From Paenibacillus_D tarimensis_A (lineage in GTDB: Bacteria > Bacillota > Bacilli > Paenibacillales > Paenibacillaceae), in contig CP166298.1 of the NCBI GenBank assembly GCA_041281825.1, positions 5,580,001 through 5,644,000 of the forward strand: 64,000 bases of DNA. The letters are read 5' to 3'. The notes beneath the pieces were generated by a model. The model did not search any database, was not told the origin of the DNA, and saw nothing but the letters and a program-made list of their open reading frames with translations. This document shows positions 38,320 through 47,508 of the stretch, piece by piece; the stretch's first letter is position 1; every line of letters starts with the position of its first letter. A program made the position numbers and the translations under genes.

Positions 38320-39264
38320 CTATTCTTCCATTCGGAGGCCTAAACCGAGTTCCTCAAGCTTCTCCTGTACTTCCTCCAAAGACTTGCGGCCCAGGTTACG
38401 GACCTTCATCATATCTTCTTCGGTTTTCGTAATCAGCTCTTGTACGGTGTTAATGCCTGCACGCTTTAGACAGTTGTATGAACGTACGGAAAGATCCAGC
38501 TCCTCGATCGTCATCTCGAGCACTTTCTCTTTCTTGTCTTCTTCTTTCTCAACCATAATTTCCGCATCCTTCGCTTCATCGGTCAACCCGACGAACAGAT
38601 CCAGATGCTCAGTTAAGATTTTTGCACCTAAGCTTACGGCTTCTTCCGGACGAATGCTGCCGTCTGTCCAAACTTCAAGCGTCAGTTTGTCATAGTTGGT
38701 GACTTGACCGACGCGTGTATTTTCGACACTGTAGTTAACGCGTGTAATCGGCGTGTAGATCGAATCTACCGGAATAACGCCGATCGGCTGATCTTCCCTC
38801 TTGTTGCGGTCTGCCTGAACGTAACCGCGGCCGCGATTCGCAAAGATGCGCATATGCAGCCGCGCTGCGGAGGCCAATGTTGCGATATGAAGATCAGGGT
38901 TGAGAATCTCGACATCGCTGTCCGCGCGAATGTCGCCTGCCGTAATGTTCCCTTCGCCCTCTGCATCAATTTCCAACACTTTCTCTTCGTCAGAATGAAT
39001 TTTGAGGGAGAGCCCCTTAAGGTTGAGAATGATTTCGGTCACATCCTCCATCACTCCGGCTACCGTCGAGAATTCATGAAGAACGCCGTCTATTTGTACC
39101 GAGGTTACAGCTGCTCCCGGCAAGGACGACAGCAGAATCCGCCGAAGCGAATTTCCGAGCGTCGTGCCGTAACCGCGTTCGAGCGGTTCAACGACAAAAC
39201 GTCCATACGTGCCTTCCTCATTCAATTCTACGGTTTCGATTTTCGGCTTTTCGATCTCAATCAC
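38320..39264 (-). CDS. rpoA: DNA-directed RNA polymerase subunit alpha
   Basis: The 314-aa protein starts at GTG 39264 (GGAGGG nine bases before), which gives IEIEKPKIETVE and the exact usual length; the earlier ATG at 39303 lacks a ribosome site. The N-terminal dimerisation domain has LERGYGTTLGNSLRRILLSS. The C-terminal domain (about 245-314) has LDLSVRSYNCLKRAGI and RNLGRKSLEEVQEKLEELG, which bind UP elements and activators. Confidence 0.98.
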   Translation of the reverse strand: MIEIEKPKIETVELNEEGTYGRFVVEPLERGYGTTLGNSLRRILLSSLPGAAVTSVQIDGVLHEFSTVAGVMEDVTEIILNLKGLSLKIHSDEEKVLEIDAEGEGNITAGDIRADSDVEILNPDLHIATLASAARLHMRIFANRGRGYVQADRNKREDQPIGVIPVDSIYTPITRVNYSVENTRVGQVTNYDKLTLEVWTDGSIRPEEAVSLGAKILTEHLDLFVGLTDEAKDAEIMVEKEEDKKEKVLEMTIEELDLSVRSYNCLKRAGINTVQELITKTEEDMMKVRNLGRKSLEEVQEKLEELGLGLRMEE

Positions 39265-39393
39265 TTGTTTAAACCCTCCTTCAAAACGTCGCTCCGTATC
39301 CATAACCGTTCTCTGCTCAAATCATGTAGTATGCCTAACCTTCACAACCATTATTCACAAGTTGCGGATATTTGATACCACAGTGTTACAGAA

Positions 39394-39789
39394 CTATACG
39401 CGACGACGTTTAGGCGGACGGCATCCGTTATGCGGAATTGGTGTAACGTCTTTAATCAGGTTAACTTCAAGACCTGCGGCTTGAAGCGAACGAATAGCAG
39501 CTTCGCGTCCTGCGCCAGGTCCTTTAACCATGACTTCCACAGCTTTCATACCATGCTCCATTGCGGCTTTAGCGGCGGACTCGGCTGCCATTTGCGCTGC
39601 AAACGGCGTGCTTTTACGGGAACCTTTGAAGCCCAGGTTACCGGCACTTGCCCAAGAAATCGCGTTGCCGTGCGGATCAGTAATCGTAACGATCGTATTA
39701 TTGAATGTCGAGCGGATGTGCGCTACGCCCGACTCAATATTTTTACGGTCACGACGTTTGGTACGAACCACTTTTTTCGGTTTTGCCAT
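39394..39789 (-). CDS. rpsK: 30S ribosomal protein S11
   Basis: The 131-aa protein has the S11 core AHIRSTFNNTIVTITDPHGN and the basic end HNGCRPPKRRRV. S11 forms the 30S platform near the E site. It lies between rpsM and rpoA. Confidence 0.98.
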   Translation of the reverse strand: MAKPKKVVRTKRRDRKNIESGVAHIRSTFNNTIVTITDPHGNAISWASAGNLGFKGSRKSTPFAAQMAAESAAKAAMEHGMKAVEVMVKGPGAGREAAIRSLQAAGLEVNLIKDVTPIPHNGCRPPKRRRV

Positions 39790-39807
39790 TTCAGTTATCC
39801 CCCCTTA

Positions 39808-40176
39808 TTATTTCTTCTTATTCGCAACGGTCCGACGCGGACCTTTTCGTGTACGAGCATTTGTTTTCGTCCGTTGTCCACGAACAGGCAATCCGCGACG
39901 GTGGCGAATACCGCGGTAAGAGCCGATCTCAATCAACCTTTTAATATTTAACGAAATTTCACGACGCAAGTCGCCCTCTACTTTGACCGTTTTATCGATC
40001 GTTTCGCGCAAGCGGCTTACTTCGTCTTCCGTTAAATCGCGAACGCGAGTACTCGCATCGATCCCTGTCGTATTAAGAATTTTCTGAGCGGTTGTTTTAC
40101 CGATTCCGAAAATGTAGGTCAGGGCGATTTCAACGCGCTTATCTCGCGGCAAGTCTACACCAGCTATACGAGCCAT
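39808..40176 (-). CDS. rpsM: 30S ribosomal protein S13
   Basis: The 122-aa protein starts MARIAGVDLPRDKRVEIALT, has GIRHRRGLPVRGQRT and a basic KNARTRKGPRRTV-type tail. S13 contacts the P-site tRNA and forms intersubunit bridges. It lies 18 bp upstream of rpsK. Confidence 0.98.
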   Translation of the reverse strand: MARIAGVDLPRDKRVEIALTYIFGIGKTTAQKILNTTGIDASTRVRDLTEDEVSRLRETIDKTVKVEGDLRREISLNIKRLIEIGSYRGIRHRRGLPVRGQRTKTNARTRKGPRRTVANKKK

Positions 40177-40199
40177 TTTACGTTATCCCTCCTTCAATT

Positions 40200-40313
40200 T
40201 TATCCTTGTTTTTGTTTGTGTTTAGGATTTTCACAAATCACCATAACGTTGCCTTTGCGGCGAATGACTTTGCATTTCTCGCAAATCGGCTTGACCGAAG
40301 GTCTGACCTTCAT
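40200..40313 (-). CDS. rpmJ: 50S ribosomal protein L36 (zinc-binding form)
   Basis: A 37-aa gene between infA and rpsM: MKVRPSVKPICEKCKVIRRK, then GNVMVICENPKHKQKQG. The C-x2-C…C…H set (CEKC, CENPKH) is the C+ zinc-binding form. GGGAGGT lies before the ATG. Confidence 0.97.
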   Translation of the reverse strand: MKVRPSVKPICEKCKVIRRKGNVMVICENPKHKQKQG

Positions 40314-40358
40314 TGTGATTACCTCCCGAATACTTCGGCAGCAGGCTTAGTCTTAAAC

Positions 40359-40574
40359 CTACTTCCGATAGGTGATACGACCTCTTGTTAGATCATAAGG
40401 CGATAACTGGATGACCACTTTGTCTCCTGTCAGAATACGGATAAAATGCATTCTGAGCTTACCGGATACATGGGCTAGAATTTGATGTCCGTTTTCCAGT
40501 TCTACCTTGAACATGGCATTGGGCAGCGGTTCGATTACCGTCCCTTCGACTTCAATCACATCTTCTTTGGCCAC
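40359..40574 (-). CDS. infA: Translation initiation factor IF-1
   Basis: The 71-aa OB-fold protein blocks the A site during initiation. The best start is GTG 40574 (GGGAG seven bases before, giving AKEDVIEVEGTV). An ATG two codons upstream almost touches the ribosome site. It ends YDLTRGRITYRK. It lies in the usual place between the KOW protein gene and rpmJ. Confidence 0.97.
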   Translation of the reverse strand: MAKEDVIEVEGTVIEPLPNAMFKVELENGHQILAHVSGKLRMHFIRILTGDKVVIQLSPYDLTRGRITYRK

Positions 40575-40576
40575 AG

Positions 40577-40870
40577 TCATTCTCCCTTCCGTTCAATATA
40601 CTTCTGAATCGCAAATCGCAGCTTTCCGTTCGTGACTCTTCCGGTTTCACGCATGCTGTCCGCAACCTCTCGGCTTACAGTCGGCTGCAGCTCCAAATGC
40701 AGGACATTCTTCCGCTTCGCTTGATCGAATCGGCGCTTGTGACCGTCGGCAATGCGTACAAACCGCTCATCCAGTACGGCAACAACGATCGAATAGCTTC
40801 CTTCGTCCTTGCCGCGCAGCACTTTGACGATTTGACCAACCTCAGGCAATATTTCCAATCGCCCTGCCAC
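40577..40870 (-). CDS. KOW-domain RNA-binding protein (YbzG-like)
   Basis: The 97-aa product has a KOW-type start (LPEVGQIVKVLRGKDEGSYS, ERFVRIADGHKRRFDQAKRK) as in L14e-like proteins. B. subtilis ybzG occupies the same position between map and infA. The role is unknown; ribosome-associated RNA binding is the family inference. The gene overlaps or touches its neighbours on both sides (3 bp each), so it is clearly part of the operon. Confidence 0.85.
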   Translation of the reverse strand: MAGRLEILPEVGQIVKVLRGKDEGSYSIVVAVLDERFVRIADGHKRRFDQAKRKNVLHLELQPTVSREVADSMRETGRVTNGKLRFAIQKYIERKGE

Positions 40871-40873
40871 CGC

Positions 40874-41626
40874 CTAAGACCCGGATCGGGTCAAAATTTC
40901 ATAACCGTCCTCCGTTACCGCAACGGTATGCTCAAAATGAGCGCACCAGGTGTCATCTACGGTAACGACCGTCCAGTTATCTTCAAGTGTACGCACATAA
41001 CGTTCGCCGATCACAACCATCGGCTCGATCGCCAGCACCATGCCCGGTTTCAAGCGCGGTCCCCGGCCTGGTATGCCGTAATTCGGTATTTGCGGCTCTT
41101 CATGCAGATCCGCACCGATACCGTGTCCGACATATTCGCGAACGATGGATAAACCTGCATTTTCAACAACCTGCTGTATCGCGTGCGAGATCGTGTACAA
41201 ACGCGTGTCCGGCTTCACATGCTGCAATCCGGCGTACAGCGACTGCTCCGTCACTTCGAGCAGTCTTGCGGCTTCATCGGAGATCTGGCCTACACCGTAT
41301 GTCCACGCCGAATCGCCGTGAAAGCCCTGAAATTGCGCGCCGACGTCGATGCTGATAATATCCCCCTCGTTCAGCTTGCGCGAACCGGGGATGCCATGCA
41401 CCAATTCGTTGTTAACAGAAGCACATATGCTTGCAGGAAATTGATTGTAACCTTTGAATGAAGGAACGGCGCCTTGACTGCGAATATAGGTTTCGGCAAT
41501 CCTGTCCAGTTCACGGGTAGTGATGCCGGGCTCGATTGCTTTCGCCATCAATCGGTGCGTATCCGCTACGATCCGGCCTGCTTCCCTCATATAACCGAGT
41601 TCCACTTCGGACTTGCAGATGATCAT
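40874..41626 (-). CDS. map: Methionine aminopeptidase, type I
   Basis: The 250-aa enzyme removes initiator Met. The pita-bread metal ligands are visible: DVGAQFQGFHGDSA (two Asp), EYVGHGIGADLHE (His), AIEPMV (Glu) and TVAVTEDG (Glu). No N-terminal zinc-finger extension. Its ATG overlaps the adk stop (TAATG), showing translational coupling with adk. Confidence 0.97.
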   Translation of the reverse strand: MIICKSEVELGYMREAGRIVADTHRLMAKAIEPGITTRELDRIAETYIRSQGAVPSFKGYNQFPASICASVNNELVHGIPGSRKLNEGDIISIDVGAQFQGFHGDSAWTYGVGQISDEAARLLEVTEQSLYAGLQHVKPDTRLYTISHAIQQVVENAGLSIVREYVGHGIGADLHEEPQIPNYGIPGRGPRLKPGMVLAIEPMVVIGERYVRTLEDNWTVVTVDDTWCAHFEHTVAVTEDGYEILTRSGS

Positions 41627-42276
41627 TACGATAAACCTCGCATACAGGATACAATATCCGATGTCACCGCATCGATTTCTTTTTCGCCGTCCACTTCGCG
41701 AAGCAAGCCTTTATCTTCGTAGTAAGCAAGCAGCGGAGCCGTCTTCGAAATGTACTCGTCAAGACGTGTCCCGACTTTCTCTTCCGTATCGTCCGAGCGT
41801 TGATACAGCTCACCGCCGCACTTGTCGCATACGCCCTCTTCAGCCGGCGGATTAAAAATCACGTGGTACGTGGAGCCGCACGCTTTGCAGATCCGTCGGC
41901 CGGTCAACCTTGCAAGCAGCAGGCTCCGGTCAACCTTTAAATTCACGACATGATCAATTTTGCGATTCATCGCCGCAAGCATCTCATCAAGCGCTTCGGC
42001 TTGGGACAGCGTTCTTGGGAAGCCGTCCAGCAGGAAGCCCTTGCTGCAATCGTCCTGGGCAAGACGTTCACGCACAATGCCGTTCGTGACATCGTCGGGA
42101 ACGAGCAAACCTTGATCTACATATTCCTTAGCTTTCTGTCCGAGCGGGGTGCCCTGCTTCATTGCAAGGCGGAACGCGTCGCCTGTCGAAATGTGCGGAA
42201 TCGCAAATTCTTCTACGATCCGTTCGGCTTGCGTACCTTTACCGGCCCCCGGAGGCCCCATGAATAGGATATTCAT
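41626..42276 (-). CDS. adk: Adenylate kinase, zinc-LID form
   Basis: The 216-aa enzyme interconverts ATP + AMP and 2 ADP. Start ATG 42276 gives MNILFMGPPGAGKGTQAERI with the P-loop GPPGAGKGT. DGFPRTLSQAEAL and the LID domain with C-x2-C…C-x2-C (CKACG…CDKCGG) follow, the zinc-containing form usual in Gram-positives. Located between secY and map as in most Firmicutes. Confidence 0.97.
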   Translation of the reverse strand: MNILFMGPPGAGKGTQAERIVEEFAIPHISTGDAFRLAMKQGTPLGQKAKEYVDQGLLVPDDVTNGIVRERLAQDDCSKGFLLDGFPRTLSQAEALDEMLAAMNRKIDHVVNLKVDRSLLLARLTGRRICKACGSTYHVIFNPPAEEGVCDKCGGELYQRSDDTEEKVGTRLDEYISKTAPLLAYYEDKGLLREVDGEKEIDAVTSDIVSCMRGLS

Positions 42277-42362
42277 TCGTGTTCCTCGCTTTAAGCACAA
42301 TAGGCCCGGGCGGGCTTATGAATGGCTGACCGCCCGCTTAAGACCCGCTCTAGAACCTATTG

Positions 42363-43664
42363 TTATTTATTGATAAACCCTTTGTAATGGCGTTTGATCA
42401 ATTGGCTCTCGATCTGCTTCATCGTATCGAGCGCAACGCCGACGACGATAAGAAGCGATGTGCCGCCAAGCTGTACCGTTTGCGGCAAGCCTGCAAGTGC
42501 GCCGAAAAACACCGGAAACACAGAGATAAGCGCCAGGAAGAGCGCGCCGGAAAGCGTTATTCGCGACATCACGCGAGTGATGTAGGTGGACGTCGGTTTA
42601 CCTGGACGAATACCTGGAATATAACCGCCGTTCTTCTTCATCTGATCCGCCATCTGTACCGGGTTGATTTGCACGAAGGTATAGAAGAATGTGAATCCGA
42701 TGATGAGAATCACATACAGTACCATACCGAGCGGCTGATCGTACATCATATTGTCCATAATCCACTGCGCCCACAGTTTGTCAGCCCAGAATCCGGCGAT
42801 CGTCACAGGGAACATCAGCAGTGATACCGCGAAGATGACCGGAATGACGCCGGCTCCGTTGACCTTCAATGGGATATGCGTTGATTGTCCGCCGTACATC
42901 TTGCGTCCGACGACGCGTTTAGCGTACTGTACCGGGATTTTACGTATCCCTTGCTGCACGTAGATGACCCCGATGATGATCGCGATGACCACCAATAGAA
43001 TCAGAACAACTTTCACGATATTCAGGAACAGTTGATCCGTCGCATCAACGAATTGATCGGCATAGATGGTACGAATATGTCCCGGAATACCGGCCACGAT
43101 ACCGGCAAAGATCAGAATGGATATTCCATTGCCAATGCCCTTCTCGGTAATCTGTTCGCCAAGCCACATCAGGAACGCAGTTCCCGCAGTCAGTACAATT
43201 GCTATCATCGTATAGGTAGCGACACTCGGGTCAAGAACAAACTGGAACTGGTATTGACGGTTGAAGCCAATTGCAGTCGCATACGCTTGAATCAAACCTA
43301 GAATGATCGTACCATAACGCGTGATTTGAGCCAATTTCCGTTTGCCGTTTTCGCCTTCCTTCGCCCACTCCGCAAATTTCGGAATGACGTCCATCGTGAG
43401 CAATTGCACAATGATGGACGCGGTAATGTATGGCATAATCCCAAGCGCGAAGATGGAGAACTGGAACAAGGCTCCTCCCGAAAACGTGTTAAGCAAACCG
43501 AAAAGATTCGTGCCCTCTTGATTAATGGATTCAAACACAGATTTATCGATATTCGGTACCGGAACAAAGGAGCCGATCCGATAAATGAGCAATATGAACA
43601 GTGTGAACAATATCCGTTTGCGAAGATCATCCACTTTCCAAATGTTGGACATGGTCTTGAACAA
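42363..43664 (-). CDS. secY: Protein translocase subunit SecY
   Basis: The 433-aa channel subunit of the Sec translocon has ten membrane segments. Visible blocks are FSIFALGIMPYITASIIVQLL (TM2/plug region), LGEQITEKGIGNGISILIFAG, and QVQQGIRKIPVQYAKR-like cytosolic loop sequence. It starts immediately after the rplO stop and ends RHYKGFINK. SecY within the spc operon ties export capacity to ribosome supply. Confidence 0.97.
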   Translation of the reverse strand: MFKTMSNIWKVDDLRKRILFTLFILLIYRIGSFVPVPNIDKSVFESINQEGTNLFGLLNTFSGGALFQFSIFALGIMPYITASIIVQLLTMDVIPKFAEWAKEGENGKRKLAQITRYGTIILGLIQAYATAIGFNRQYQFQFVLDPSVATYTMIAIVLTAGTAFLMWLGEQITEKGIGNGISILIFAGIVAGIPGHIRTIYADQFVDATDQLFLNIVKVVLILLVVIAIIIGVIYVQQGIRKIPVQYAKRVVGRKMYGGQSTHIPLKVNGAGVIPVIFAVSLLMFPVTIAGFWADKLWAQWIMDNMMYDQPLGMVLYVILIIGFTFFYTFVQINPVQMADQMKKNGGYIPGIRPGKPTSTYITRVMSRITLSGALFLALISVFPVFFGALAGLPQTVQLGGTSLLIVVGVALDTMKQIESQLIKRHYKGFINK

Positions 43665-44105
43665 TTAGATCACCTCGGTTTTACCGCCGGCAGCCTGGAT
43701 TTTCTCTACCGCAGATTGAGAGAACTTGTTTGCTTTTACAGTAAGTTGAACCTTAATTTCGCCGTTACCCAAGATCTTGATGCCGTCCAGCGGATTCTTG
43801 ACGATGCCTTTTTCCTGAAGGATTTCCGGAGTAATTTCGCTTCCTGCTGCAAAGCTGTTTAGTTCTTCAATATTCACAACGGCATATTCTTTACGGAACG
43901 GGTTATTGAAACCGCGCTTCGGCAAGCGGCGGTATAACGGATTTTGACCGCCTTCGAATCCTGGACGGACACCACCGCCGGAACGGGCTTTTTGTCCTTT
44001 ATGACCTCTGCCTGCTGTTTTGCCGTTACCGGTACCAATTCCCCGGCCAACACGTTTACGCTCTTGTTTGGAACCGGGTGCTGGTGAGAGCTCATGCAAT
44101 TTCAT
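43665..44105 (-). CDS. rplO: 50S ribosomal protein L15
   Basis: The 146-aa protein starts MKLHELSPAPGSKQERKRVG (ATG 44105, AGGAGGT before) and has the glycine-rich GRGIGTGNGKTAGRGHKGQK and FEGGQNPLYRRLPKRGF blocks. L15 is a late 50S assembly protein. The gene abuts secY. Confidence 0.97.
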   Translation of the reverse strand: MKLHELSPAPGSKQERKRVGRGIGTGNGKTAGRGHKGQKARSGGGVRPGFEGGQNPLYRRLPKRGFNNPFRKEYAVVNIEELNSFAAGSEITPEILQEKGIVKNPLDGIKILGNGEIKVQLTVKANKFSQSAVEKIQAAGGKTEVI

Positions 44106-44154
44106 CGATCCTTGCACCTCCTTTTTCAATCGTTAAGCCATATTTAAGGCCGAA

Positions 44155-44340
44155 TTAGCCTTGTACTTCTTCAACTTTGACCAAGTGAGTGACATGGTTA
44201 ATCATGCCGCGGATGGCCGGGTTGTCCGTATGAACAACCGATTGATGGAGCTTACGCAAGCCAAGCGCTTGAACAGTCGCGCGCTGCTTCTCGTTACGGC
44301 CAATCAAACTGCGAACGAGGGTGATTTGCAATTTTGCCAT
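44155..44340 (-). CDS. rpmD: 50S ribosomal protein L30
   Basis: The 61-aa protein (AKLQITLVRSLIGRNEKQRA; VQALGLRKLHQSVVHTDNPA) matches bacterial L30. It lies 13 bp from rpsE and 49 bp from rplO. Confidence 0.97.
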   Translation of the reverse strand: MAKLQITLVRSLIGRNEKQRATVQALGLRKLHQSVVHTDNPAIRGMINHVTHLVKVEEVQG

Positions 44341-44353
44341 CGTGTTCCCCTCC

Positions 44354-44851
44354 TTAACCTAATAGCTCTTGAACGGTTTTTCCGCGCAATTTTGCAACGT
44401 CTTCCGCACGCTTCAGACGGGAAAGTCCTTCAAGCGTAGCATTGACCATATTCATGGAATTGGAAGAACCAAGAGACTTTGTCAAAATGTCGCCTACACC
44501 TGCCAGTTCAAGAACGGCACGTACAGGACCGCCTGCGATTACACCGGTACCTTCGGATGCCGGTTTCAGAAGCACTTCGCCGGCTCCGTAATGTCCGAGC
44601 ACCAGGTGAGGGATGGTTGTTCCGACAAGCGGAACATGGATCAGGTTTTTCTTCGCGTCTTCGATGCCTTTGCGAATCGCTTCCGGCACTTCCGCGGCTT
44701 TACCGATCCCTGCGCCAACCCAGCCTTTGCCGTCGCCGACAACTACGAGCGCGCTAAAGCTGAAACGACGTCCGCCTTTTACAACTTTTGCAACGCGGTT
44801 GATATGAACAACTTTTTCAGTCAGTTCTAACGTATTCGGATCTACACGCAA
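44354..44851 (-). CDS. rpsE: 30S ribosomal protein S5
   Basis: The 165-aa protein starts at TTG 44851 with AGGAGGT nine bases before, so a TTG start is well supported. The double-stranded-RNA-binding N-domain has VVKGGRRFSFSALVVVGDG, and the C-domain has GVIAGGPVRAVLELAGV. S5 helps unwind mRNA and keep decoding accurate. Confidence 0.97.
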   Translation of the reverse strand: MRVDPNTLELTEKVVHINRVAKVVKGGRRFSFSALVVVGDGKGWVGAGIGKAAEVPEAIRKGIEDAKKNLIHVPLVGTTIPHLVLGHYGAGEVLLKPASEGTGVIAGGPVRAVLELAGVGDILTKSLGSSNSMNMVNATLEGLSRLKRAEDVAKLRGKTVQELLG

Positions 44852-44882
44852 GTCGTTTTACCTCCTTATAGGTTGAATTCGA

Positions 44883-45251
44883 TTAGAATTCAAGACCGGC
44901 TTCGCGGGCTGCGTCCGCCAGCGCTTGAATTCTGCCGTGATACAAGTAACCGCCGCGGTCAAACACTACCGCCGTTACCCCTTTTGCTTTCGCACGTTCA
45001 GCAATCAATGTACCGACTTTACGAGCCGCTTCGACGTTGCCGCCGTTTCCGATCTCATTCAGCTCTTTGTCCAGCGTCGATGCTGCAGCTACCGTTACGC
45101 CTTTAACGTCGTCAATTAATTGAACATAGATATGTTTAGCGGAACGGAATACCGACAGACGCGGACGCTCTGTTGTTCCATTGATTTTTTTACGGACACG
45201 CAGGTGTCGTTTCAAACGGGCTTTGTTCTTATCGCCTTTAGTTATCATCAC
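44883..45251 (-). CDS. rplR: 50S ribosomal protein L18
   Basis: The 122-aa protein (RLKRHLRVRKKINGTTERPR; FDRGGYLYHGRIQALADAAR) binds 5S rRNA with L5. The start could be GTG 45251 (GGGAG seven bases before) or the adjacent ATG 45248. It lies between rplF and rpsE. Confidence 0.97.
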   Translation of the reverse strand: MMITKGDKNKARLKRHLRVRKKINGTTERPRLSVFRSAKHIYVQLIDDVKGVTVAAASTLDKELNEIGNGGNVEAARKVGTLIAERAKAKGVTAVVFDRGGYLYHGRIQALADAAREAGLEF

Positions 45252-45311
45252 AGGTTCACTCCCTTCATCTGCCTTAACCGATATAAGAGTTAAGCAATCT
45301 TATGCGACTGC

Positions 45312-45854
45312 TTACTTCTTCTTACCGGCTTTACCTTCCTTGCGAAGGATGCGTTCGCCTTCATATTTGATCCCTTTGCCTTTATACGGCTCAGGTTCAC
45401 GTACGGAACGGATTTTGGCTGCTGTTGCGCCCACAAGCTCTTTGTCGATTCCCTTAACGATAATTTTCGTATTGGATGGAACATCGAACTCGATCCCTTT
45501 ATCCGGAACGATTTCAACCGGATGAGAGTAACCAACGTTCAGCACAACTTTATCGCCGGTCTTGTTAGCACGGTAACCGACGCCTACAAGCTCCAACGTT
45601 TTTTGGAAACCTTCGGTTACACCGCTGACCATGTTAGCAACGACACTGCGTGTCGTGCCGTGCAAGGAACGGTGTGTTTTATGATCGGAAGGACGCTCGA
45701 TCGTGATTTCGTTCTCCGCAACGACAACTTTCATGTCTTTATGCAGCTCACGGCTCAGCGATCCTTTCGGGCCTTTTACGGTAATGACTGTATTATCCAA
45801 GGATATATTTACGCCTGCAGGCACTTGGATAGGTTTACGACCAATACGGGACAT
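45312..45854 (-). CDS. rplF: 50S ribosomal protein L6
   Basis: The 180-aa protein starts MSRIGRKPIQVPAGVNISLD and ends with the conserved PEPYKGKGIKYEGERILRKE. Two repeated L6 domains sit near the GTPase centre base. Confidence 0.98.
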   Translation of the reverse strand: MSRIGRKPIQVPAGVNISLDNTVITVKGPKGSLSRELHKDMKVVVAENEITIERPSDHKTHRSLHGTTRSVVANMVSGVTEGFQKTLELVGVGYRANKTGDKVVLNVGYSHPVEIVPDKGIEFDVPSNTKIIVKGIDKELVGATAAKIRSVREPEPYKGKGIKYEGERILRKEGKAGKKK

Positions 45855-45884
45855 TGTTACACCTCCAATCGTTGTGACTCTGAA

Positions 45885-46283
45885 TTACCAAACGTAGCAG
45901 ACAACTTCTCCGCCGGCTTTGGATTGACGAGCTTCTTTATCTGTGATGATCCCTTTGGATGTGGAAATAATCGCGATTCCCAATCCGCCGAGCACCCGTG
46001 GAATTTCATTGCTTTTTGTGTAAACGCGCAAGCCGGGTTTGCTGATGCGCTTTAAGCCAGTGATGACACGTTCGTTGTTCGGACCGTATTTCAGGAAAAT
46101 ACGGATGATCCCTTGTTTGTTGTCCTCAATATATTCCGCATCGCGGATAAAGCCCTCGCGCTTCAGGATTTCAGCGATTTGTCGCTTTACTTTCGAAGCG
46201 GGCATTTCTACGGTTTCATGGCGTACGACATTCGCATTGCGGATGCGTGTAAGCATATCTGCAATCGGATCAGACATAACCAT
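45885..46283 (-). CDS. rpsH: 30S ribosomal protein S8
   Basis: The 132-aa protein has SDPIADMLTRIRNA, LKYGPNNERVITGLKRISKP and the terminal STSKGIITDKEARQ…GGEVVCYVW. S8 binds helix 21 of 16S and in other bacteria represses the spc operon. GGAGG lies nine bases before ATG. Confidence 0.98.
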   Translation of the reverse strand: MVMSDPIADMLTRIRNANVVRHETVEMPASKVKRQIAEILKREGFIRDAEYIEDNKQGIIRIFLKYGPNNERVITGLKRISKPGLRVYTKSNEIPRVLGGLGIAIISTSKGIITDKEARQSKAGGEVVCYVW

Positions 46284-46316
46284 TCGTGTAAACCTCCTTC
46301 CCGATACTCAAGCTTT

Positions 46317-46502
46317 TTACCAGCTTGCTTTTTTGACGCCAGGAATCTGGCCTTTGTATGCTAATTCACGGAAACAAATCCGGCAAATTTTAAACTTTTG
46401 CAAAACGGAATGCGGACGGCCGCAACGCTCGCAGCGCGTATATGCGCGCACTTTGAACTTCGGCGTGCGTTGTTGCTTCACTTTCATCGAAGTTTTTGCC
46501 AC
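46317..46502 (-). CDS. rpsZ: 30S ribosomal protein S14, zinc-binding type Z
   Basis: The 61-aa short form has the zinc ligands C-x2-C (CERCGRPHS) and C-x2-C (CRICFREL) and ends GQIPGVKKASW. This is the essential C+ paralogue (RpsZ/RpsN1). Confidence 0.97.
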   Translation of the reverse strand: MAKTSMKVKQQRTPKFKVRAYTRCERCGRPHSVLQKFKICRICFRELAYKGQIPGVKKASW

Positions 46503-46524
46503 TTGGTATTACACCTCCTGTGGA

Positions 46525-47067
46525 TTACTTCGCAAACGGCATGCCCAATTGGGTCAGCAGTTCACGAGCTTCTTCGTCCGATTTTGCCGTCGTGACGATG
46601 ACGACGTCCATACCGCGCACTTTGTCCACTTTATCGTACTCGATCTCCGGAAAGATCAGCTGTTCTTTCAAGCCGAGCGTATAGTTGCCGCGGCCGTCGA
46701 ACGCCTTGTTCGAAATTCCGCGGAAGTCGCGAACACGTGGAAGCGCAACATTAAACAGTTTGTCAAGGAAGTAGTACATACGCTCGCCGCGCAGCGTTAC
46801 TTTAACCCCGATCGGCATGTTTTCACGAAGCTTGAAACCTGCGATGGACTTCTTCGCACGGGTTACAACCGGTTTTTGGCCGGAGATCAGACGCAGTTCT
46901 TCAACTGCCGCATCCAACACTTTGGAGTTCGAAACCGCTTCGCCAACCCCCATGTTGATGACGACCTTTTCAACCTTCGGTACTTGCATGACCGTTGTAT
47001 AATTAAACTTCTGCATTAATGCAGGCGTAATCTCATTGAGAAAACGATCTTTCAATCTTGTAGCCAT
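46525..47067 (-). CDS. rplE: 50S ribosomal protein L5
   Basis: The 180-aa protein (VPKVEKVVINMGVGEAVSNS; LPRVRDFRGISNKAFDGRGN; VIVTTAKSDEEARELL) binds 5S rRNA and touches P-site tRNA. It lies between rplX and rpsZ in the spc order. Confidence 0.98.
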   Translation of the reverse strand: MATRLKDRFLNEITPALMQKFNYTTVMQVPKVEKVVINMGVGEAVSNSKVLDAAVEELRLISGQKPVVTRAKKSIAGFKLRENMPIGVKVTLRGERMYYFLDKLFNVALPRVRDFRGISNKAFDGRGNYTLGLKEQLIFPEIEYDKVDKVRGMDVVIVTTAKSDEEARELLTQLGMPFAK

Positions 47068-47097
47068 GTTTCATGGACCTCCTTTCCGTCAGACGGA

Positions 47098-47451
47098 TTA
47101 ATCAATCACTTCGCCGGATTTTCTGGCGATTCGGACTTTTTTGCCGTTGTCGAGCACTTTGTAACCGATACGTGTCGGTTTACCGCTCTTCGGATCGATC
47201 AGCATGACGTTCGATGCGTGGATCGGCGCCTCTTGCTCGATGATGCCGCCTTGCGGATTTTGCTGCGACGGACGGGAATGCTTCTTCACCATGTTCACGC
47301 CTTCGATCAATACCCGATTCTCACGCGGGTAAGCTGCGATGACGCGGCCTTTTTTGCCTTTATCTTTACCTGTGATAACGATGACGTTGTCATCCTTTTT
47401 CACATGCAGCTTGTTGTTATGGGACTCAAGCACTTTTTTCAGCCTTGGCAT
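47098..47451 (-). CDS. rplX: 50S ribosomal protein L24
   Basis: A 117-aa KOW protein (DNVIVITGKDKGKKGRVIAA; VNMVKKHSRPSQQNPQGGI) that starts 50S assembly. The C-terminus ends KVRIARKSGEVID. Confidence 0.98.
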   Translation of the reverse strand: MPRLKKVLESHNNKLHVKKDDNVIVITGKDKGKKGRVIAAYPRENRVLIEGVNMVKKHSRPSQQNPQGGIIEQEAPIHASNVMLIDPKSGKPTRIGYKVLDNGKKVRIARKSGEVID

Positions 47452-47508
47452 TTGTTACACCTCACTTCGACTGCTTTTATAGGCCCCCTGCATTCTGCCT
47501 GGGGTATA